From positions 1 to 40,521 of IMG/VR virus record IMGVR_UViG_3300025000_000220: 40,521 bases of DNA; one strand, given 5' to 3'. Source of the DNA: a virus. Positions 7,171 through 16,841 of the stretch are shown here, one piece after another (position 1 is the first letter of the stretch; each line of letters begins with the position of its first letter). The position numbers and the translations under genes are program-made. The notes under the pieces were generated by a model that was not told where the DNA came from, made no database searches, and saw only the letters and a list, made by a program, of their open reading frames with translations.

Positions 7171-8919
7171 ATGGGTCAAAAGAAAGTAGCCCCCAAGTCC
7201 GATTTTAGTGGTTATGCCACTAAAAATGGTATCAAATGCAAAGATGGCCGCACAATTATGAGAGATGCATTTGCTGAATGTGATGGTATAACTGTTCCAT
7301 TGGTTTGGCAGCATTTACATAATGAACCAAGTAATATATTGGGCCATGCAATTCTTGAAAATCGTGAAGATGGCGTTTATACATATGGTGTCTTTAATGA
7401 TACCCCAAATGGCCAAAATGCAAAAATTGCAGTGGAACATGGCGACATTAAAGCGTTATCAATTTATGCTAATGAGCTGGTCGAGAAATCAAAATCAGTC
7501 ATGCATGGCGTAATTCGTGAGGTAAGTTTGGTTATGGCTGGTGCTAATGCTGGGGCATTAATTGAGAATGTCTCAATTGCTCATGGCGATGGAACCGAAA
7601 CCGATCTCGATGATGAAGTTATCATTTTTACTGGTTTAGCTTTAGAGCACGCTGATACTTCTCCTGCTGATGATTCTAAAACCACAGGAAATGACGAAAC
7701 CGTGCAAGAAGTATTTGATACTTTATCAGAGAAACAAAAAACGGTTGTTTATGCTCTTATTGCTGAGGTTTCTTCCCAATCAGAAGACGATATGGCACAA
7801 TCGGAGGATGATGATCCTGACAACACTATTAAACATACAACTGGAGATAAAAATATGAAGCAAAATGTTTTTGACAAAACCGATCCTGAAACAAATTTGG
7901 AATCATTGAGCCATGCACAATTTGATTCCATTATTTCTACCGCAAAAGAATGCGGATCTTTTAGAACTTCCTTCTTAGCTCATGCCGTAGATTATGGTAT
8001 CGAGAATATAGATTATTTGTTCCCTGATGCCAAGACTTTGACCAATTCCCCGGATATGATTCAACGCCGGATGGAATGGGTTACTGTATTTATGAACGGA
8101 ACGAAACACACGCCATTTTCCCGCATCAAATCAGTTCATGCTGACATTACTGCCGAAGAAGCTCGTGCCAAGGGTTATCTTAAGGGTGGTTTGAAGAAAG
8201 ACGAAGTTATCACTCTCTTGAAACGTATCACTACTCCTTGGACCGTCTATAAGAAACAGAAATTGGATCGTGATGATATCATCGATATTACCGATTTGGA
8301 TGTTGTTGCTTGGATGAAGGCGGAAATGCGCGTTATGCTTGATGAGGAACTTGCTCGTGCATGCCTCATTAGCGACGGTCGTGGTGTTGAGGATGATGAT
8401 AAAATCTCTGAAACTAACATCCGCCCCATCTACAAAGATGCCGATTTGTATGCTCATAAAGTTCGTGTTGATGCTGATGTAGAAGCAGATGAAATCATTG
8501 ATGCGATTATTCGTGCTCGTAAGGAATACAAGGGCTCCGGTAATCCTGTACTCTTTACCACCGCAGATTTCGTGAATGACATGCTGCTCCTCAAAGATAC
8601 TTTAGGCCGTCGCATCTACGGTACTCTTGCTGAATTGGAAGCTGCTCTGCGTGTTTCAAAGATTGTTGAAGTTGAAGTGATGGAAGGTGTTACTCGTCAG
8701 TCAACCGACACCACTCCCGTTACTTTGAACCTACTTGGCATTCTGGTTAATCTCAATGATTATACCATCGGCGCCGACAAAGGTGGTGGAATCTCGATGT
8801 TCGATGACTTCGACATCGATTATAACCAGTACAAGTACCTGTTGGAAACTCGTTGCTGCGGCGCTTTAACTAAGCCTAAATCGGCTTTGGTTATCGAACA
8901 GGTTGCTACTGCGGGTTAA
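7171..8919 (+). CDS. Fused prohead protease-major capsid protein (HK97 fold)
   Basis: 582 residues. Residues 1-130 resemble the U35 prohead protease: His48/His50 in VWQHLHNEPSNILGH, Ser97 in IKALSIYAN and Glu118 in IREVSLVMAGAN are the likely catalytic triad. Residues about 150-228 are an acidic linker resembling a scaffold/delta domain. From residue 229 (MKQNVFDKTDPE) onward the protein is an HK97-fold capsid subunit (TITxE-like, MEWVTVFMNGTKHTPFSRI, then ELARACLISDG, ending CCGALTKPKSALVIEQVA). Maturation presumably cleaves the fusion. An internal start at 7855 may also make capsid protein alone. Confidence 0.9.
   Translation: MGQKKVAPKSDFSGYATKNGIKCKDGRTIMRDAFAECDGITVPLVWQHLHNEPSNILGHAILENREDGVYTYGVFNDTPNGQNAKIAVEHGDIKALSIYANELVEKSKSVMHGVIREVSLVMAGANAGALIENVSIAHGDGTETDLDDEVIIFTGLALEHADTSPADDSKTTGNDETVQEVFDTLSEKQKTVVYALIAEVSSQSEDDMAQSEDDDPDNTIKHTTGDKNMKQNVFDKTDPETNLESLSHAQFDSIISTAKECGSFRTSFLAHAVDYGIENIDYLFPDAKTLTNSPDMIQRRMEWVTVFMNGTKHTPFSRIKSVHADITAEEARAKGYLKGGLKKDEVITLLKRITTPWTVYKKQKLDRDDIIDITDLDVVAWMKAEMRVMLDEELARACLISDGRGVEDDDKISETNIRPIYKDADLYAHKVRVDADVEADEIIDAIIRARKEYKGSGNPVLFTTADFVNDMLLLKDTLGRRIYGTLAELEAALRVSKIVEVEVMEGVTRQSTDTTPVTLNLLGILVNLNDYTIGADKGGGISMFDDFDIDYNQYKYLLETRCCGALTKPKSALVIEQVATAG
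7843..7857 (+). promoter_or_regulatory. Internal ribosome site and ATG for separate capsid protein
   Basis: GGAG at 7843-7846 is followed eight bases later by an in-frame ATG at 7855 (codon 229 of the fusion). This falls exactly at the junction between the acidic linker and the capsid domain. Initiation here would give a 354-residue major capsid protein (7855-8919). The spacing is near ideal. Whether it is used cannot be told from sequence. Confidence 0.5.
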
Positions 8920-8941
8920 TACCTAACCCTGGAGGTTCAAA

Positions 8942-9265
8942 ATGGCAATGTTTTATGGTAAAATCGGTTATGCTATAGAAGAAGAAACTGCTCCTGGTGT
9001 TTGGGAATCAGTTATTACTGAGAAAAGTTATCGTGGTAACATCGTTCGAAACAACCAACGTTGGCAGCCAAGTGAAAATCTTAATGATGACTTAGTTCTC
9101 AATAACCAAATTAGTATTATAGCCGATACATTTGCCCTCCAGAATGTAGGTACAATGCGGTACATTACATGGGCCGGGATTTCTTGGAAAATCACAAATG
9201 TTGATATCCAGAGGCCTCGGCTTCTCTTAACAATTGGAGGCGTATATAATGCCAACGCGACTTGA
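8942..9265 (+). CDS. Head closure (stopper-like) protein
   Basis: 107 residues. The pattern YRGNIVRNNQRWQPSENLND, then LVLNNQISIIAD, MRYITWAGISWKITNVDI and a final RPRLLLTIGGVYN is one I know from proteins between capsid and tail genes in many Gram-positive siphoviruses, taken as a head-tail joining or stopper protein. CTGGAGG at 8930-8936 marks the ATG. The last codons contain the ribosome site of the next gene, and the two genes overlap by 17 bases. Confidence 0.75.
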   Translation: MAMFYGKIGYAIEEETAPGVWESVITEKSYRGNIVRNNQRWQPSENLNDDLVLNNQISIIADTFALQNVGTMRYITWAGISWKITNVDIQRPRLLLTIGGVYNANAT

Positions 9266-9554
9266 GTTGCAAACTCTTTTAGAGAATATTCTTGGCAGCG
9301 ATGCTGTTTACTTTCAGCCCCCTTCAACTGTTCAGATGAAATATCCGTGCATTATTTACAAACGTATTAAGATTAATAATACTTTCGCGGATAACACACC
9401 ATTTATTACTGAGAAGAAATATATGGTCACAGTCATTGACAAAAATCCAGATAGTATTATCCCAGATAAAATAGCGGTATTGCCAAGATGCATTCACGAT
9501 AGGCAGTACACGGCTAATAATCTTAATCACGATGTATTCAATCTGTTCTTTTAA
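9249..9554 (+). CDS. Tail completion / tail terminator-like protein
   Basis: 101 residues starting MPTRLELQTLLENILGS. The start at 9249 is chosen over an in-frame ATG at 9234 because GGAGG at 9236-9240 has proper spacing to 9249. The pattern VYFQPPSTVQMKYPCIIYKR, then KKYMVTVIDKNPDSIIPDKI and a final NNLNHDVFNLFF is typical of the small protein between head closure and the tail tube gene, equivalent to tail terminator or neck proteins. It presumably caps the tail tube at the head end. Confidence 0.75.
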   Translation: MPTRLELQTLLENILGSDAVYFQPPSTVQMKYPCIIYKRIKINNTFADNTPFITEKKYMVTVIDKNPDSIIPDKIAVLPRCIHDRQYTANNLNHDVFNLFF

Positions 9555-9563
9555 GGAGAAAAT

Positions 9564-10253
9564 ATGGTTCAAAAAATCACGTGGGATGGCACTGGTCAGC
9601 GTTTTTATGAGACTGGTGTTGATCATGCTGTTCTATATCCGATCGATGCAAATGGTGCATATCCTATAGGTTACGCGTGGAATGGTATCACTGCAATTAC
9701 CGAGTCTCCAACTGGAGCCGAAGCCAATCCAAAGTATGCAGATAATCTGAAATATTTGAATCTTCTGTCGGCCGAAGAATTTGGAGCTACGATCGAAGCA
9801 TTCACTTATCCTGATGAATTCGCTGCTTGTGACGGATCAGAAGAACCTATTGATGGTGTAAAACTCAATCAACAGGCTCGTTCTGCATTTGGACTTTCTT
9901 ATCGTACCGTTCTTGGTAATGATGTTGATGGTCAAGATCTCGGTTACAAATTGCACCTCATTTATGGTGCTATGGCTGCTCCTTCTGAAAAGGGTTATGC
10001 TTCAATCAATGATTCGCCAGAAGCCATCGCTTTCAGTTGGGAAGTGACAACTACTCCAGTTTCAGTTACTGGTTATCGTCCAACTGCTTCTTTGGTTATT
10101 GACTCCACAAAAGTCGATGCAACTAAACTTGCAGCCTTCTTGGTCATTCTTTATGGTACTGCTGCAGTTGTTGATCCTGTGACTGCTGCGGTTGAAGGTC
10201 GTTTGCCCCTACCTGATGAAGTCATCACTTTGTTGACTCCGTCGGCAGGTTAA
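9564..10253 (+). CDS. Major tail protein (tail tube subunit)
   Basis: 229 residues. The N-terminal GTGQRFYETGVDHAVLYPID, then YAWNGITAITESPTGAEANP and the middle ATIEAFTYPDEFAACDG are characteristic of phi13-type major tail proteins, which polymerise into the siphovirus tube. AAGGAG at 9553-9558 sets the start. The gene is followed by a strong terminator hairpin, consistent with the need for far more tube protein than of the products downstream. Confidence 0.88.
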   Translation: MVQKITWDGTGQRFYETGVDHAVLYPIDANGAYPIGYAWNGITAITESPTGAEANPKYADNLKYLNLLSAEEFGATIEAFTYPDEFAACDGSEEPIDGVKLNQQARSAFGLSYRTVLGNDVDGQDLGYKLHLIYGAMAAPSEKGYASINDSPEAIAFSWEVTTTPVSVTGYRPTASLVIDSTKVDATKLAAFLVILYGTAAVVDPVTAAVEGRLPLPDEVITLLTPSAG

Positions 10254-10275
10254 TAATTAAATATATCTAGGTTGT

Positions 10276-10316
10276 AAGAGCCTTAGGTCTTTAAAAACTT
10301 AAGGCTCTTTATTCTT
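10276..10316 (+). terminator. Intrinsic terminator after the major tail protein
   Basis: The 5' arm AAGAGCCTTAG (10276-10286) pairs with CTTAAGGCTCTT (10298-10309) around a loop of about eleven bases, followed by TTTATTCTT. It sits between the tail tube gene and the chaperones and probably lowers downstream expression. Confidence 0.85.
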
Positions 10317-10333
10317 AAAAGGAGTTCTTAACC

Positions 10334-10714
10334 ATGCTAAAAAAAGTAATTGAATATGTTGATTATGACGACGTACCAAGAAAAGAAACATTCTATTTCA
10401 ATTTAACAAAAGCAGAATGTGTTGAAATTGAGGCTTCTGCAACTGGAGGAATTGAAAAATATGTTGAAAAGATCGTAGCTTCGGATAATAATAAAGAAAT
10501 TATGTCATTATTCAAAGAAATTATCCTAAAAGCTTATGGTGAAAAATCACCTGATGGGAAACGGTTTATTAAATCTCAAGAATTACGTGATGCTTTTGCT
10601 CAAACGGAAGCATATAGCGTGTTGTTTATGGAATTAGCTGAAAATTCTGGTATGGCTTCTGCTTTTATAAATGGTATTATTCCAAAAGCAGCAACATTAC
10701 CAGCGCAAGGTTAG
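10334..10714 (+). CDS. Tail assembly chaperone, first (gpG-like)
   Basis: 126 residues, helical and acidic. The pattern ETFYFNLTKAECVEIEASAT, then LKAYGEKSPDGKRFIKSQEL and QTEAYSVLFMELAENSGMAS matches the small chaperone that coats the tape measure during tail assembly. AAAAGGAG at 10317-10324 precedes the ATG. In lambda-type phages this frame is extended by ribosomal slippage. Here the next gene has its own start and I see no canonical slippery heptamer at the end. Confidence 0.8.
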   Translation: MLKKVIEYVDYDDVPRKETFYFNLTKAECVEIEASATGGIEKYVEKIVASDNNKEIMSLFKEIILKAYGEKSPDGKRFIKSQELRDAFAQTEAYSVLFMELAENSGMASAFINGIIPKAATLPAQG

Positions 10715-10744
10715 TACGAAAAATTCGATAATGGAGACTAGAGA

Positions 10745-11284
10745 ATGTTAAAAATTACTATACCTGATGGTGAAGGATTTAACGAAGAAACAAATGAATT
10801 TACCATACTAAAAGGTCACGAAATACAGTTAGAACATTCTCTAGTATCTTTATCGAAATGGGAGTCCGTGTGGAAAAAACCATTCCTCACAAAAAATGAC
10901 AAATCAACGGAAGAATCTATTGATTATATTCGTTGCATGACCATAACACAAAATGTCGATCCAAAAGTCTACAGTCTAATAACTCAAACAGAAATTGATA
11001 AAGTTAAAGATTATATTGCAGACTCAATGACAGCAACCACATTCACTACAGATAACCACAAAATAAATAGAGAAATTATTACCGCAGAAGTCATCTATTA
11101 TTGGATGATTGCGTTAGATGTTCCATTTGAATGCCAAAAATGGCACTTAAATCGTTTATTAACATTAATCAATGTTTGCAACATTAAAAATCAACCCATA
11201 AAAAAGGGAAATAAACAAACGATACTAAATCAACAACGAGAACTTAACAAAACACGAAGAGCACAGTTAAATACTACGGGTTAA
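10745..11284 (+). CDS. Tail assembly chaperone, second (gpGT/Gp14-like)
   Basis: 179 residues. The segments HEIQLEHSLVSLSKWESVWK, then ESIDYIRCMTITQNVDP and EVIYYWMIALDVPFECQKWH with NRLLTLINVCNIKNQP are a recurring signature of the second product between the tail tube and tape measure genes in Gram-positive phages. The C-terminus is basic (QRELNKTRRAQL). GGAGACTAGAG precedes ATG 10745. It is translated separately from the first chaperone as far as the sequence shows. Confidence 0.75.
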   Translation: MLKITIPDGEGFNEETNEFTILKGHEIQLEHSLVSLSKWESVWKKPFLTKNDKSTEESIDYIRCMTITQNVDPKVYSLITQTEIDKVKDYIADSMTATTFTTDNHKINREIITAEVIYYWMIALDVPFECQKWHLNRLLTLINVCNIKNQPIKKGNKQTILNQQRELNKTRRAQLNTTG

Positions 11285-11298
11285 TTGGAGGTTGATTT

Positions 11299-11676
11299 AT
11301 GATCGTAATTAAACATCGTGGAAACTTTAATAATACTGAGAAGTTTTTAAATGGCGCTAAGAAGATTAGATTCGTTAATATCTTGGAAAAGTATGCAAGA
11401 GAAGGCGTAAGCGCTCTTTCAGATGCAACACCAATTGACACCAGTTTAACATCTAATTCTTGGGACTTCGAGATTACAGTAACAAAAAATAGGTATGCTA
11501 TAAATTGGATTAACAGTAACGTTGTCGATGGCGTACCTATCGCTATTATTTTACAATATGGCCATGGTACAAAAAATGGTGGATACGTGCAGGGACGAGA
11601 TTACATAAATCCTGCTCTTCTTCCTATCCTCGATAAACTATCTGAAAATCTATGGAAGGAGGTAACTAAATTATGA
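11299..11676 (+). CDS. HK97 gp10-like / minor head-tail protein
   Basis: 125 residues. The order is a basic N-terminus, ILEKYAREGVSALSDATPID, a beta region, LQYGHGTKNGGYVQGRDYIN, and a final helix LDKLSENLWKEVTKL. The G(H)GT...GGYVxGRDYINPA motif is well known in the gp10-like neck protein family. The family is usually encoded before the tail tube, so its place immediately before the tape measure is slightly unusual. GGAGG at 11287-11291 marks the start. The end overlaps the tape measure start by ATGA. Confidence 0.75.
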   Translation: MIVIKHRGNFNNTEKFLNGAKKIRFVNILEKYAREGVSALSDATPIDTSLTSNSWDFEITVTKNRYAINWINSNVVDGVPIAIILQYGHGTKNGGYVQGRDYINPALLPILDKLSENLWKEVTKL

Positions 11677-14600
11677 CGACTATTGATAATCGTGTTGTTC
11701 AAATGGGGTTCGATAACAAAGACTTCGAGAAAAACGTCAGCACAAGTGTTAAATCCCTAGACAATCTTAAAAAAGGACTTAACTTATCCGAATCTGCAAA
11801 AAGTCTTAATGACTTATCTGCTGCTGGTCGATCATTTTCTTTGGCCGGGATAGCTGATAGTGTCGGTGCCATCGGCCAACGATTTAGTACTCTTGGTATT
11901 ATCGGAATGACCATTCTCCAGAATTTAACTAATGCCGCAATGAGATTTGGACAACAGATGCTAAACACCATTGCTCTTGCCCCACTAAAAAAGGGTTTTG
12001 AAGAATATGAAATACAAATGAATGCCATTCAAACAGTATTAGCAAACACCAAGAGCAAAGGAACCACGCTTGACGATGTTGGTGCAGCTCTTGACGATCT
12101 TAACAGATATGCCGATAAAACTATCTATAACTTTTCAGAAATGACTAGAAATATTGGAACATTTACTGCTGCAGGTACAGATCTAGATACATCAGTAGCA
12201 GCAATTAAAGGTATTGCGAACTTAGCAGCAGTATCAGGATCTAATTCTCAGCAAGCAAGTACTGCAATGTATCAATTATCACAAGCCTTAGCTTCTGGTA
12301 CAGTCAAATTAATGGATTGGAACTCAGTTGTTAATGCAGGTATGGGCGGTCAAGTGTTTCAAGATGCATTAAAAGAGACAGCAAGAACGCATGGTGTAGC
12401 TATTGATAATATGATAAAACAAGAAGGTAGTTTCAGAGAAACTTTACAAAAAGGCTGGTTAACTAGTGCAGTTTTAACAGAAACACTTTCTAAATTTACT
12501 GGCGATTTAACGGCTGCTGAATTAGAAACAATGGGTTACACAAAAGATCAAATAGCCGGAATTATTGAACTTGGACAAACGGCAAACGATGCTGCAACCA
12601 AAGTTAAAACCATTACTCAATTGACTCAAACGTTATCTGAAGCACTACAATCTGGTTGGGCTAAAACCTGGCAGCTTATTATTGGAGACTTTGAAGAAGC
12701 TAAAGCTTTCATGACTGAAATCAGTGATATTCTAGGTGCGTTTATTGGTCAATCGTCTGATGCTCGTAATAATCTTTTAGAAGGATGGAAAAAAGTTGGT
12801 GGACGTGCAAATGTAATTGAAGCTTTAAGAAACACCTTTAAAGGTTTAATGAGTGTTATCACTCCTATCAGCGAAGCGATCAAAGAAGTTTTCCCGCCAC
12901 TAACCTATCGGCAACTCCAATCTTTTACTTTAGCAATCCAGCAATTTACAAAGAAGTTAATTATTGGTGAGAAAGCAACAAAAACACTAAAAACAACAGT
13001 TAAGGCTATAGCTACAGTATTTCAGATAGCATTCAAATTTGTCAAGGCCCTAGTTGGTGGTTTAGCTCGTCTGTTTGGCGCAATTGGCCCCGTCTCTATT
13101 GGTTTTAGTGATGTGATTACTAAAATTAGTGACTGGTTAATAGCCTTACGTGATGCTATTGTCTTACAGGATACTTTCAATAAAGTGATTGATAAGATCG
13201 CCATATTCTTAGGTAAAGCAAGAGATGCTATTTCTGGTTTTGCGCTCATTGTGGCTACCAAATTTGGTGAAATCAAAGTTAAATTGCAGGACATGTTCAA
13301 GAATATCGACACCAGTGGTTTTACAAAATTCATCGATGCTGTTAAAACTAAATTCCAATCTTTAAATAGAGTTGGTGATATTGTAACTAACATATTTGAC
13401 GGCATTAAAAAGTTGATCGATTGGTTGTCTCCTTATATCAAGAAAATAGCAGAATTTGTTAGTAATGCATTTTCCAACATTGGCGACATGATATCTACTA
13501 ATGTCAAGAATACAGATTTTAACACGGTCTTCGATGGTTTGAACGCTGGTCTTTTAGCAGCTCTTGTTATCGCTATATCTAAGTTTCTTAAGAGCGGAAC
13601 AGATTCATTTAAAGGAATTGCCGATATTCTAGATAGTGTTAAAGGTAGTATTGAAGCTTGGCAAACCGGCATTAAAGCTGATACGTTGATGAAAATAGCA
13701 GGTGCAATAGCTATATTGGCAGTTTCTCTTATTGCGTTATCTATGGTTGATTCTACAAAACTTACAATCGCAATGGGGGCCATTACCGCTATGTTTGCTG
13801 AACTGCTTGGTTCTATGGCCGTCTTCAATAAAATAAGTGGTGCCGGAATAGGTGAAGTTACTAAGGTATCGGTATTGATGGTAACGTTGTCAATAGCAAT
13901 TGGTATATTAGCCGGTTCTATATCTCGGTTAGCAAAGCTTGATGCTGGTCAATTAACACAAGGCTTAATTGGTCTTTCTATTCTCATGGCCGAAGTTCTA
14001 TTATTCTCAAAACTCTTAGCTAGTAATTCTACTGGTGTAATTAAGGGTAGTATGGGATTAATAGCGTTTTCTCTGTCTCTTGGAATATTAAGTAAAGTCG
14101 TAGCAAATCTTGGCGCTCTAGATATTGGTGAGTTACAACAAGGACTTGTTACTCTTGGCATTCTCCTGGCTACTCTTTCTGTGTTTATGGCATCATTAGG
14201 TGATGGTAAAAACATTATCCTAACTGCTATTAGTCTTACTATCATTTCCGCATCTATGCTTGTATTTGCTAATGTTTTGGGCACCTTAGGGGCTATACCT
14301 ATTAATGAAATTATTAATGGGTTGGTTGCTATGGCTGGTATATTTACCATTCTTGTAGTATCTATGCAGGCAATGCCTAAAAACATGATCTTAACTAGTA
14401 TATCTCTCGTTATCGTCGCTGGAGCATTAATATTACTTTCTAAAGCTTTAACAACACTAGGTGGAATGACATGGGATGAAATTGCTCGAGGATTAGTAAT
14501 GCTTGCTGGATCTTTAGTGATCTTGACAGTTGCTATGTACGCTATGACTGGAGCATTAGCCGGTGCGGCAGCGATGTTAATAATGGCCGCTGCAATAGCC

Positions 14601-15935
14601 ATATTAGCGCCCGCTTTAAAGACTCTTGGTAGTATGTCAATGACTGAGATAGGCAAAAGTTTATTGATGCTTGTCGGTGTCTTTGCTGTTCTGGCAGTAG
14701 CCGGAATACTTATGGCCCCATTAGTGCCAATACTTTTAGCTCTTGGTGCTGCGATGTTCTTACTAGGTGTTGGTGCTGTGTCCGTAGGAGTAGGTGTTCT
14801 TGCATTTTCTGCAGGATTAGCGGCATTAGCGGTAACCGGTGTTGCTGGAGCGGCAGTATTAGCTTTAGTTGTTACCCAGTTGCTTCAATTAATACCCTTA
14901 ATCGTTACTAAACTTAGTGAAGCATTTATGCTGTTCTTGCAGGGATTAATCGACTCTATCCCATTAACAATGACACTAGTTGAGACGTTTTTACTTGGTG
15001 TAATTGGCGTAATTATCAAGGTTATTCCTAAAATTGTTGAGGCTATATATGTCCTCGTAACCAGTTTATTGGAAGCTCTTGCTAGTTATTTACCAAGAAT
15101 AGTACAAGCAGGATACGATATTATACTTGCCATACTCAACGGAATCGCCAATAATATAGGTGGTATCATTACTGCTGGCTTTAATATTGTGATTAACTTC
15201 CTTAATGCAATAACTAAGAAGTTGCCTGAGGTAATTCGTGCTGGTTGGAAGTTGATAATATCATTTATCGATGGATTAACTGCTTCTGTGGAAGAAAACA
15301 TGCCAACACTTATGACTTCTACAACTAAACTTGGTATAGCCGTTGTGGAAGGGTTTGCTAAAGGTATTAAAGACAGTGTTCATCTAGCTTTGACAGCTAT
15401 TGGGGACTTAGCAAAATCGGTTGCTGATGAGTTGAAGAAGGCCCTTAAGATTAACTCGCCTTCAAAAGTAACTATTCCTATGGGATCGTCTATTGACGAG
15501 GGTTTGGCAGTTGGTATTGCTGGTAACACCAGCTTTATCACTACCGCAATCAAAGATCTTGTTCCTTTAATCACATCCGGTTTATCAAAGGCAATTGGTG
15601 GTGTTGCGTCTATGGTTAATGATACTATAGATTTGAACCCAACAATACGTCCTGTGATGGATTTGAGCGATATTATTGCTGGTAATAAGCAGATTGGTGA
15701 TTTGTTTGACAATAGTAAGTTAAATGTCTCGACGTCAGCAAATCAGGCATCTATGATCGCTAATGGTCTGTCTACCAATAATGGTCAAAATGGAAGTAAT
15801 ATACCACAAACTACTTCTGGTACTACTGTATCTCTAACACAAATCAATAACTCGCCCGTTGCTTTGTCTCGCTTCGAAATTTACAGACAAACACAAAACC
15901 AACTTAGAACTCTGAAAGGATTGGTGAATAACTAA
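11673..15935 (+). CDS. Tape measure protein
   Basis: 1420 residues, the longest gene. It sets tail length and is injected with the DNA. The N-terminal 300 residues carry the tape-measure pattern (VVQMGFDNKDFEKNVSTSVK, then GFEEYEIQMNAIQTVLANT and ASGTVKLMDWNSVVNAG). The centre, about residues 660-1130, is a long series of hydrophobic helices, suited to membrane insertion during genome entry. The C-terminal part has LKKALKINSPSKVTIPMG, a motif common near the ends of tape measure proteins. It overlaps its neighbours by four bases upstream and one base downstream. Antisense open frames inside it are shadows. Confidence 0.93.
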   Translation: MTTIDNRVVQMGFDNKDFEKNVSTSVKSLDNLKKGLNLSESAKSLNDLSAAGRSFSLAGIADSVGAIGQRFSTLGIIGMTILQNLTNAAMRFGQQMLNTIALAPLKKGFEEYEIQMNAIQTVLANTKSKGTTLDDVGAALDDLNRYADKTIYNFSEMTRNIGTFTAAGTDLDTSVAAIKGIANLAAVSGSNSQQASTAMYQLSQALASGTVKLMDWNSVVNAGMGGQVFQDALKETARTHGVAIDNMIKQEGSFRETLQKGWLTSAVLTETLSKFTGDLTAAELETMGYTKDQIAGIIELGQTANDAATKVKTITQLTQTLSEALQSGWAKTWQLIIGDFEEAKAFMTEISDILGAFIGQSSDARNNLLEGWKKVGGRANVIEALRNTFKGLMSVITPISEAIKEVFPPLTYRQLQSFTLAIQQFTKKLIIGEKATKTLKTTVKAIATVFQIAFKFVKALVGGLARLFGAIGPVSIGFSDVITKISDWLIALRDAIVLQDTFNKVIDKIAIFLGKARDAISGFALIVATKFGEIKVKLQDMFKNIDTSGFTKFIDAVKTKFQSLNRVGDIVTNIFDGIKKLIDWLSPYIKKIAEFVSNAFSNIGDMISTNVKNTDFNTVFDGLNAGLLAALVIAISKFLKSGTDSFKGIADILDSVKGSIEAWQTGIKADTLMKIAGAIAILAVSLIALSMVDSTKLTIAMGAITAMFAELLGSMAVFNKISGAGIGEVTKVSVLMVTLSIAIGILAGSISRLAKLDAGQLTQGLIGLSILMAEVLLFSKLLASNSTGVIKGSMGLIAFSLSLGILSKVVANLGALDIGELQQGLVTLGILLATLSVFMASLGDGKNIILTAISLTIISASMLVFANVLGTLGAIPINEIINGLVAMAGIFTILVVSMQAMPKNMILTSISLVIVAGALILLSKALTTLGGMTWDEIARGLVMLAGSLVILTVAMYAMTGALAGAAAMLIMAAAIAILAPALKTLGSMSMTEIGKSLLMLVGVFAVLAVAGILMAPLVPILLALGAAMFLLGVGAVSVGVGVLAFSAGLAALAVTGVAGAAVLALVVTQLLQLIPLIVTKLSEAFMLFLQGLIDSIPLTMTLVETFLLGVIGVIIKVIPKIVEAIYVLVTSLLEALASYLPRIVQAGYDIILAILNGIANNIGGIITAGFNIVINFLNAITKKLPEVIRAGWKLIISFIDGLTASVEENMPTLMTSTTKLGIAVVEGFAKGIKDSVHLALTAIGDLAKSVADELKKALKINSPSKVTIPMGSSIDEGLAVGIAGNTSFITTAIKDLVPLITSGLSKAIGGVASMVNDTIDLNPTIRPVMDLSDIIAGNKQIGDLFDNSKLNVSTSANQASMIANGLSTNNGQNGSNIPQTTSGTTVSLTQINNSPVALSRFEIYRQTQNQLRTLKGLVNN

Positions 15936-16840
15936 TGATCAAATCAATTACTGTTACCAATCATTTGGGTGAGTCTATGGTACTTGAATTGAGGTTCCCG
16001 GAGAAATCCGGGTTCCTCGTTTCGGATATAAGTGGACTTGGCCCTGGAAAAGCAATAATAAACACGACTGAGGTATTAACTAAGGACGGATCAACATATA
16101 ATTCAGCAAAAGCGAATTCAAGAAATATTGTATTCTCTTTAATGTTTTTACCTTATCCAACAATTGAGTCAACTCGACAAAAGTCCTATAAATATTTTCC
16201 AATCAAAAAACAAGTTCATTTGTTAGTTGAAACCGATAATCGACTTAGTGTAATTACTGGTTATGTCGAGTCAAATGAACCTAATATTTTCAGTAAAGAA
16301 GAAAGTACCCAAATTTCAATTATTTGCCCAGATCCTCACTTTTACTCACAACAAATAAAAGAAACGATATTTTCGGGTATCATTTCAGAATTTGAGTTTC
16401 CATTTTCGAATGAATCTTTAACTGAAGATCTTATTGAATTCGGAACCATTGTAAATAAAACAAATGAAAATATTTATTACGATGGTGATTCAGAAATTGG
16501 TGTGATGCTGTACATTCATTTTGTTGGCTTGGTTGAAGATATTGAAATCTATAATACTTTAACTAGAGAACAAATGTTGATAAATACTACAGTATTAGCA
16601 TCAATAATTGGTTCTCCAATAGCCGCAGGAGATAACATTATTATCTCTACAATTAAAGGAAATAAATACATCTATTTTCTACGTGATGGTGAGTTCACTA
16701 ATATCCTTAATTGTTTGGATCGTAATTCTAATTGGTTCCAGATTACAAAAGGCGATAATCTTTTTGCTTATACCGCCGGAGTTGGAGTGACAAATATGCA
16801 ATTTAAAGTAACAAATCAGACTGTTTACGAAGGAGTCTAA
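15935..16840 (+). CDS. Distal tail protein (Dit-like)
   Basis: 301 residues in the slot directly after the tape measure where the distal tail hub protein is encoded. The N-terminal half fits the Dit fold: MVLELRFPEKSGFLVSDISG, then TTEVLTKDGSTYNSAKANSR, IVFSLMFLP and YKYFPIKKQVHLLVETDNR, with a joint at CPDPHFYS. The second half is a galectin-like beta region. The ATG shares its A with the preceding TAA, so initiation is coupled. The hub connects the tube to the tail-tip proteins encoded next. Confidence 0.8.
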   Translation: MIKSITVTNHLGESMVLELRFPEKSGFLVSDISGLGPGKAIINTTEVLTKDGSTYNSAKANSRNIVFSLMFLPYPTIESTRQKSYKYFPIKKQVHLLVETDNRLSVITGYVESNEPNIFSKEESTQISIICPDPHFYSQQIKETIFSGIISEFEFPFSNESLTEDLIEFGTIVNKTNENIYYDGDSEIGVMLYIHFVGLVEDIEIYNTLTREQMLINTTVLASIIGSPIAAGDNIIISTIKGNKYIYFLRDGEFTNILNCLDRNSNWFQITKGDNLFAYTAGVGVTNMQFKVTNQTVYEGV

Positions 16841-16841
16841 A

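Noticed and set aside
10690-10760. Programmed frameshift joining the two tail chaperones
   Set aside because: No XXXYYYZ slippery heptamer is visible near the end of the first gene, 30 bases separate stop and next start, and the second gene has its own start and ribosome site.
13949-14656. 235-aa open frame on the minus strand
   Set aside because: It is fully antisense to the tape measure hydrophobic region, has no plausible ribosome site, and its Ile/Ala/Pro-rich content is what the complement of Leu/Ala/Gly codons gives.
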